A stretch of DNA of 64,000 nt. Source: Stictocephala bisonia (lineage: Eukaryota; Arthropoda; Insecta; Hemiptera; Membracidae). Each line of letters starts with the position of its first letter. The first letter of the stretch is position 1. Under the pieces are notes generated by a model. That model had not been told where the DNA came from and did no database searches. It saw only the letters and a program-made list of their open reading frames with translations. This document shows positions 57,100 to 64,000 of this stretch, one piece after another. The stretch is taken from assembly GCA_035578905.1 (NCBI GenBank), contig JAQJVL010000280.1, positions 1,054,001 to 1,118,000 of the forward strand. The letters run 5' to 3'. The position numbers and the translations under genes were made by a program.

Positions 57100-59395
57100 T
57101 TCTAGAATTGTCTACTTGAAATGGATGTGACTTACCTTCTTTAAACGACAAAATTTAAAGTTTATCCTTCTATAAAATAATTGTTCACTCTTTGAAGCTA
57201 AATAAGAATCAAAAATATTTGTATTATCGTCCAACAATCAATGTATTGACAAAGTCATTAAAATACAGTATTTACAAATAAAATGTATAGTGCTATATGA
57301 ACACAAGTAAATATTATAAAGGCTAAGATTAAATTAAGGTAAGATCCACTACAAAAAATAGTAAATACAGGTCATAAAATACAATACTAAGAAACACATC
57401 AACAAAAGGTAACACAGTCCTGTAGAATGTTTCAAAATGTTATACTTTTAATACTGCTAGTGTTTACCTCATCAATATTGTAAAAGGATTTTTCTTTTAA
57501 CCACTTATAGATTACATTTTTTAAATTCTTACATGAAGCATTTCTGGCAGTCAAAGGCAACATATTAAAAAGTTTCAAACCAACATACATATATTTCTGA
57601 TGTGTTTTAGTAAACCTAGCATATTTAACAATCCATTACCTGTGAGTAGAGCTTCTCAGTGCACTTTCCTTTTACATACATTAAGCTCTGTAGAATGAAA
57701 ATAGAAGACACTCTGTAGAAAATGAGTATTCCATGTTCAATAAAAATTGGCCTACAAGAATCAGTACTATTCATACTAAGCATAGTGTGCAAAGCTTTTT
57801 TCTGGCAAAGGAAAACATCCTTAGCACCACTGGAGTTACCACAGTGAAGAGCACCATACAAAATATAGGGCTGAAAGAGTGCAAAATATGCTTTTTTAAC
57901 TAAATTGGTGCTGGTACATAATTTAAATTATTTCAACAAAAATATTATTCTAGACAATTGAGTACAGAGTGCATCAGTATGGGCTTTCCAACTAAGCTTA
58001 GAGTCTAGATGAATTCCTAACAGTGTAACAGACTTATTTGAAGCAGCACCAAGATAAAAAAACAATGTGCTCAGTCTTTTCTTCAATCACAAGAAGGCTA
58101 TTGGAAGAAAACCAGAGGTAGGATCTTTCAGCCATGTAGTCAATCATAACTTGATTAATTCCAAATAGTCTATTAGAACACATTAAGGTTGTGTCATCTG
58201 CGTAGAGAATGCATTTTTTGGCAGAAAACTTGGTAAATCATTAATAAAGGCTGTAAAGAAGGGTCCCAAGACTGAGCTCTGGGGAACTCCACTTGTCACA
58301 GCCCTACGATCTGACCTCTGTTCATATTGGTACCTATTACCCAAATAGGAGATGAAAAGAGACAGCTCAACACGTTCTAATCCATATAATAGTTCAACTT
58401 TTCACCATCTTCTGATGGGATACAATATCAAATGCTTTGCTTAGGTCTAGTAATAAACTACTAACTACTTTTGAAGTTATACTTCTTTGCGCCCGTTAGA
58501 CACTTTGGGATGGGATGTTGGTCGAGAAACCGCGTCACGCTGAAAAGTAAGAACAAATTTTTAAGAACTATCGATTAATCGATTGTTAATCGAAGAAATT
58601 ACTGATAATGATAATATAGGTGTATAATATAATAATGAAGTCACGTATAATATATTGAAGATAAATATATTGAATAATATTGAAAAATGTCTTATATTTC
58701 ATTTATATATCCTGTCTGTTTGTGTGCGTGAGTGGGTGTATGAGAATGGCCAAAGAAGTATAACTTCCACAGTGTGGTCCGACGCACACCCAATTTTTTT
58801 ATTTTCAAAACTATTAATAATGTAACTAACAGCACTTTGAACAGCCTTGGTAGTAGAAAGATTATGTCTGAAGCCAAACTGTGATGACAATAGCAAATGA
58901 TTTGTTTCAAAGTAATATTCAATTTGATTTTTTATTATACTTTCAATAATCTTAGAGACAACAGGGATTAAAGCTATGGGATCGTAGTTATTCACATTAG
59001 ATCTGTCCCCTTTTTATATACAGGTACAGTTACTTTAAGACAGTTGGGATTGATACAAGAACATAAGATTTTGTTTACAAGATATGTTAAAGGACATATT
59101 ATATCATCAATCACACTTTTAAGGATACAATTAAAAAACCCAAACACATCTTCAGACCTAGAACTACTTAACCTATTTACAACATTAAGAATATCAACAG
59201 CAGCACTTAAAAGATGGTATAGCCAAATATTTTATGCCAAATATTCTATACTAACAGAACTAGCTAAACAGAACATTTGTGTTACAATTCACATTAAGAC
59301 TATTTACATGATTAGAGATATTTACAAAATAATCATTAAATTCATTGGCAGACAATGAAGAAGTAGTATGATGTGTAGCCTACTTTATATCTAAA
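57100..59395 (-). pseudogene. LINE ORF2 remnant inside a SORD intron
   Basis: 5' to 3' on the - strand: VTVPVYKKG (about 59030), NYDPIALIPVVSKIIESIIK and SSQFGFRHNLSTTKAVQSAV (58995-58810, RT motifs 1-2). Then, after an inserted MITE, LLLDLSKAFDIVSHQKMV (about 58460, catalytic LDLSKAFD). Then SGVPQ.SVLGP-like text and a broken YADDT (about 58230). The C-terminal domain is CGNSSGAKDVFLCQKKALHT (57861-57625). Broken in several frames. A different subfamily from the LINE at 16.3-20 kb, judging by wording. Confidence 0.85.
58470..58795. mobile_element. ~300-bp MITE inserted in LINE RT
   Basis: GAAGTTATACTTCTTTG (58473) and CAAAGAAGTATAACTTC (to 58770) are perfect inverted repeats. They interrupt RT coding between NSFENKK and SKVVSSLLLDLSKAF. 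Inside is an AT-rich core with ATCGATTAATCGATTG near the left end. The exact outer limits are unsure because GCGCCCGTTAGACAC and GTGTGGTCCGACGCAC extend beyond the repeat. Confidence 0.6.
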
Positions 59396-59426
59396 TTGGA
59401 AAGTTTGTCAATATGCGCATAATTAC

Positions 59427-59611
59427 CTGTGATGATACATGGACCTGCACCCATAGCCTTGGCTGACAACAGAGTCACTAATCCGATTGGTCCAGCCCCA
59501 GTAATCAGTATCGTACTACCCAGCGTTACCCCAGCACGCTTACAGGCATGAACTCCTACTGAAAGTGGCTCTAGGAGAGCAGCTTCCTCTAGGCTTACAT
59601 GGTCTGGAATC
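59427..59611 (-). CDS. SORD: sorbitol dehydrogenase exon: NAD-binding GxGxxG
   Basis: A 185-nt exon (one base, 61 codons, one base) encodes [40 protein letters not shown] and [20 protein letters not shown]. The LEPLSVG.HA segment lies between the catalytic and coenzyme domains, and GAGPIG is the Rossmann GxGxxG loop contacting NAD. Upstream exons with the catalytic zinc ligands (GICGSD, GHE) were looked for between 59612 and 64000 and not found; they should lie beyond the window. Confidence 0.96.
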
Positions 59612-60359
59612 CTATGATAGACAAAGAGTATATGAGTCTATTAATGACTAAAGAGACAAACATTTTGTTGAACTCCTAGTGTTAGAGCCATTGCAAGTAA
59701 TCATAATCTGGAATAACTTTCTAAAAGGGAATGACTATTAAATAAAATAAAATAATTGCAATGATACTCAATTGTTTATAAAATTATTATTAATATTTTT
59801 GGGAAAAGAGTAAGGAAAGCAACATAAAAACATACACAATCAAGTAAATATTTAAAATATTTTGGAACCACAGTCTTTTCTTCTTTCAACAGAAATCCCA
59901 ACTCTGATTGACTTTTCTGAAGATGCTATTGGTAATAAGTTTCAAAGATTTTTAACTGATTGTATGTTTTTGTCTCCAGTATACCCCTTCTGTGCGCCTT
60001 ACCTTCACTATTTACATCAATCCTAGGACTAGGACTCAAAGAAGAAGAGTTTGACAAAATATTTTGAAGAGTTATTACGCATTTATCATAAATGTACAAG
60101 ATTTACAACAAATAACTATTTCTACAAAAATAGTTTGACTTATTTCCTTCTTAAAAAACAAATTTTTATCAGGCAAAATTTGCTACAATCCTATCGGTCC
60201 TGTTAATATATTTTTTGCATAGAAATTGATTGGTAGCGTGTGTGTGTACACATGATACTTCATATACCTTAAGGCAACAGTAGGTGTACGTAGTACAGGA
60301 CACGATGCAGCTGATGGTTGACAGATGAGGAGTCAATGTAGGAACTACCACCTACGACC

Positions 60360-60605
60360 ATACTCAATGTGGGATGGGTAGGTTGAAGTCCACCTTCATA
60401 AGCTAAAAGTTCTCATTTTGATCCCAACCAGAGTCATTCAAAATTTTGAGAGGATTAGCTGATGACTAACAACTGTTCAATTATCATTTGGTCTATTAAT
60501 TAATAGTCAGCCTTAGTTTGTAACAAAGACTACATTTGCTCATCACACTCATTCGAAATCTATATTCGCCCATATCTTGAAAAACAGCGTCTTATAAATA
60601 AATGT
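60360..60605 (+). repeat. SINE copy D, near full length
   Basis: Starts with a tRNA-like head (GATGGGTAGGTTGAAGTCCA, then AAAAGTTCTCATTTTGATCC) equivalent to copy B. It continues through TTAATTAATAGTCAGCCTTA and ATATTCGCCCATATCTTGAA and ends GCGTCTTATAAATAAATG. Orientation is opposite to copies A and B. Confidence 0.8.
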
Positions 60606-60999
60606 ATATCACCAAAGTCCACAAGGACCAAACTTGCTGACACCCTTTTTTTCTACGGTAGGTGTGATTATTATATCCGGTCCTGATGTTTATTGGTCTA
60701 GTGTTTGGCCAAATGGGTTTTAATGTTTCACTCTATGTGAAGTTGCCTTTACTATTTATCAAATTTCCTATGTAATATATCAACAAAGTGAGTAATACTT
60801 AATTTAATATCATAGTAAAAATGTACTTCATATACCAGATACAACTAGTGGGCAACTTGTATCTGTAATTACACACACCCACCCTCCCACACACGTTTAG
60901 TGATAACAAATGTTCCAAACCCTCCCCTTCCTCACAAAGCTCCAGATGAGACTAGGTTAACACCCTTCCACCAGGTATCTTTCGTGCATTTCTTGATAC

Positions 61000-61700
61000 T
61001 TAATAAAACATACTAGTGCAACAAATAATATTTAAATAATCCACTAATTGTACAAGCTACTTATGTACACAAAATTTTCATGAATATACAGAATTTAATT
61101 GGAGTTCCAATATTGATGCTTGCGCTACACTTTATCCCTTGAAGGAACCATTATATAATTTTTCATTTCACTTATATCACTCCATTATTTTTTCTAAGCT
61201 CAAGAATAGAATTTAATAACTAACATATACTCTCACAACCTACAATATATTGTTCTATTGCTTATTGTGCACTCAAGCTAGTAGTTTTTAAGTCATTTAC
61301 TCCATAAGATAATGGTGTTTTATTTATTCCAAGACCATAGATTTGTGTCCTGAAAATCCTTTTATCATTCTCTAGGAACGGTTGTTCTATCTGCCTATTG
61401 GTATGGAGTTTCAGAGCTAGTAAGCTTGGTTCTGTTTCTAGTACATATATATGCTTATTTGTATCCTTTGACCATCACGAGGGTTGCTGGGTTCCTACCA
61501 GTGTATTTGAGGCATTGCAGAAGTCTGATCAAGTACATCAATATTCGTTGCTATTGATGTACTGCTATTGATGTTGGAAGTCATTTAATTATTGTCATTG
61601 TTCATCCATTGATCATGTTTAGATGATCAGTTGTTGCAATGACCTGTGCTTGAGACATATCAGCTCAGGATTCATTCTTCAGTGGGTCTTGCAACAAAGT
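61000..61700. other. AT-rich probable intron or flank, nothing recognised
   Basis: Looked for the N-terminal SORD exons and for repeat families without success. Slightly less AT-rich text at 61370-61620 has no recognisable coding sense. Confidence 0.35.
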
Positions 61701-61734
61701 TACATCCCCATTTCTGTTCTCAGCAATTTATTCA

Positions 61735-61965
61735 ATCTATCTATGCAAATATCTTCTTTACTACCTATATTCTTCTAACAAAAACAAATTTTCATCAGAC
61801 AAATTTTGTTTTAGTCTTGAAAACATACTTATGTAGCAACTTATTCAATCTGAGCAAAACATCTTCTTTGACCTAACTTAATTCTTCATTACCTATTTCC
61901 TTCTTATAAAAACAAATTTTTATTAGGATAAATTTTGTTTTAGTCTTGAAAAAATATATATATCA
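61735..61965. repeat. ~125-bp tandem duplication
   Basis: AAAAACAAATTTTCATCAGA, CAAATTTTGTTTTAGTCTTG (61781 on) recurs as AAAAACAAATTTTTATTAGG, ATAAATTTTGTTTTAGTCTT (61908 on). A related stretch (TCCTTCTTAAAAAACAAATT) is at 60140. Confidence 0.75.
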
Positions 61966-62584
61966 GCAAATGAACGCACAGTTCTTACACTACTGAAGCA
62001 ATATCTCAATCTTTGCATGAAAGTCATTGGCAAAATATTTACTATCAAGATTATAAATATCTATTCAAAGTTACAATTTAAATCATAAACATTAATAAAC
62101 GTACATTCTGGAGTACTGTAATTTTAAATAATATTTCTTTTTATTTTATACTAATTATATTATGAATTAAATACAATATGAGTTTGAATATTAAGATAGA
62201 TAACTGAAACAGCCTACATATATGTTGGTTTGCTCAGATTATTAGTGGGTGAGAAGCTTGTATGTCAACGGGTGTGTGGCATTGTTTGGCCAAGGCCAGC
62301 TAGCTAGAAAGAGAATTGTTAATGTTGGTAAACAAAATTAGTATGCCAGCCTCTTTAAACAGTGAATTTATTTAACTATTCATTTTTATGTTTATCTAAC
62401 AAAGTTAAAAATTAGACAACTCTTCATAATTGAAAAAAACACACAAACTGTTTATAAAGTTTAGTTATTTTTGACCAATTAATTAGAAAATATTCAATCG
62501 CTTTTTAGTTTTATTCATTTATTCCATTCTTCTGGACAAGTCGACATTTTAAGCTATACATATATTGCATTCTATAGGCCTTTT

Positions 62585-62650
62585 GCTAGTCTAATGGTTA
62601 GCCCTTCTGCTTCATATGCAGAGGGGTACAAATTCCGGGACATCCACTTA
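62585..62650 (+). tRNA. tRNA-like pseudogene or SINE head (Met-type anticodon loop)
   Basis: TAGTCTAATGGTTAG resembles an A box / D arm. TCTGC-TTCATAT-GCAGA forms a perfect 5-bp anticodon stem with a 7-nt loop placing CAT as anticodon. GGTACAAATTCC resembles a B box. The D stem has a mismatch and the T stem fails at one pair, and no acceptor stem is convincing, so it is likely a decayed tRNA or pol III SINE head. Confidence 0.3.
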
Positions 62651-63549
62651 AATTTGCTTTATGGGTATGAACTATTGTTGCTTAACAACTCTAGTACTGA
62701 TACTCTCATTTAGATAGACTAAGGGGAAAAAAATCTAATATATTTCCCTTTCTGAATTATTTTTTTTTAGTTATTCCTCAATCTCCCATATATAGTGTGA
62801 GAAGAATCTTGACATATATAGTGTGGCCAGGGTCTACATGAAGAATCTTGACATTTAAAATTGTCTTTTTTAAAGATTTTGCATTATTTTTGTGCAATAC
62901 TAAGCCTATAATAACGACCTTTTCTTCAATTTCTCTCTTAAATAAGATAATTGGAGAACATTGTTATCATGACTTCTTATGTCTAAGCGTTCTGCTGTGT
63001 TCCTTTTTGAATGCTTTTAATGTGAAGGATGTATTATGTTCCCATTGTCAAAATATGTTACCTCCAAAATATCGCTACTACTGAGTATAATGTATGCTGT
63101 CTTTTTTAAACTACATATTATGTGTTCTTTAACTTGTGATAACTTTCTTTAAAATTGTTAAAATAAATTATAAATAATTTATAATTATTAATCTCTGCCT
63201 TGTTCAAGAATATTATAGATTACAAAATTATCGGGATCTAATATACTTAGCGAAATTGTTACACTATTTTGAGGATTAAGTACAATTAACAAACAGTAAG
63301 AATGTCAGTCTTTGTTTAACACACTAAACAAATCAGCTGTTCCACTGTGTTTAACTTCTCCCATAAAAATAGATGAATGTTTGGGAAAAACCCATAAATA
63401 TTTTGCCTGAACAAAAAGGCTATGCTAAGTGATACTTTTAAACAACTTGGAAGTAAATTGTTTGCTTTGTTACTCTGGTGGTTCAAGACTGACAGAATTT
63501 ATGAACTGTGTAGTAAAAATTTCAATTAAAAAAATTATATCTACTTAAA

Positions 63550-64000
63550 GACTAGGGGATAACCCTGTAATCTTTATAGGGAACTCTACTACAGCCCCAT
63601 TTGTAGACATAATTAATATAATCTAATTATTTTTCATATGATTCAGGTGAAAAATATATATAACTTGATACCTCATTTGAGTGGATTAAGTTGGAATCAT
63701 ACAATTTAAAAACAATCTTTGTTTTTGGGCCCCCGGTACCTCAAATTCAGTTATAACATAAATATTTGTAATGCATACACAAATCAAGTTTTGAAAAGTT
63801 TACTCAAGTTTATTATAATTTCCCCTAAGAAATACATTGGAACCATTCTGGAGCCAAAAAAGGCTGCAATCTTGTTTATGAGTCAGGTTTTGTGAGTTGT
63901 CCTAGAGGTTCAAGATTTTGTTCCCACGTTAAATGTTTAGCCAACAAATCTAACTAATTTAATTATTTAAAATGATTGAAGCTTATACTTGAAACAAAAG
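63550..64000. repeat. unclassified interspersed repeat, copy 2
   Basis: CTAGGGGATAACCCTG, then ACTTGATACCTCATTTGAGT, TCCCCTAAGAAATACATTGG and AAAAAAGGCTGCAAT follow the same order as copy 1 (24950-25990). It runs off or fades near the window end. Confidence 0.65.

Noticed and set aside
1..64000. CRISPR arrays, bacterial operons, rRNA genes
   Set aside because: Spliced eukaryotic genes and insect-type transposons throughout; tandem repeats present lack spacer structure.

Overview
The window is AT-rich eukaryotic DNA, almost certainly from an arthropod and probably an insect. Evidence for this is short, GC-richer, intron-split exons with GT/AG boundaries, and a dense load of Tc1/mariner, piggyBac, hAT-like, CR1/Jockey-like LINE, Penelope-like and tRNA-derived SINE sequence. 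I cannot fix the order; a hemipteran-type genome would fit but that is a guess. There are no bacterial operons, CRISPR arrays or rRNA genes.

Two host genes lie tail to tail. On the + strand, seven clean exons (4136-35202) encode most of an Ariadne-1 type RBR E3 ubiquitin ligase: RING1, IBR, RING2 with the catalytic Cys, and most of the Ariadne domain. The N-terminal exons are upstream of the window. A probable terminal exon (36909-36987) fits by splice phase, length and Trp-Trp motif but has a stop at its second full codon. On the - strand, four exons (59611 down to 47307) encode the C-terminal part of sorbitol dehydrogenase (NAD-binding fold to the stop). Its N-terminal exons lie beyond 64000.

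Nearly everything else is mobile DNA. 0.5-1.3 kb: LINE fragment with an insertion flanked by a 22-bp duplication. 6.9-8.2 kb: nearly intact mariner-type element (DD41D spacing) with one frameshift. 9.7-10.5 kb: piggyBac-type MITE. 13.1-13.9 kb: giant foldback. 14.2-15.2 kb: broken mariner. 16.3-20 kb: LINE split by a possible solo LTR. 21.4-22.3 kb: broken mariner. 24.5-28 kb: mariner pieces, a TA microsatellite and an unclassified repeat. 28.7-32.7 kb: two adjacent piggyBac-type elements, one with transposase remnants and a G-rich minisatellite. 38.3-41 kb: diverged tandem duplication. 46.4-47.1 kb: piggyBac-type MITE. 48-49.2 kb: inverted Penelope-like remnants with a GIY-YIG domain. 49.3-50.6 kb: second giant foldback. 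51.7-54.8 kb: LINE split by a 2.1-kb hAT-like element. 54.9-55.1 kb: near-perfect palindrome. 57.1-59.4 kb: LINE inside a SORD intron.

Points most worth following: the stop codon in the ariadne terminal exon; hammerhead-like cores in Penelope-type palindromes; a G-quadruplex-capable minisatellite present at three unlinked sites, one of them about 50 nt from a SORD splice acceptor; and three clear piggyBac-type families that each carry their own subterminal palindrome.
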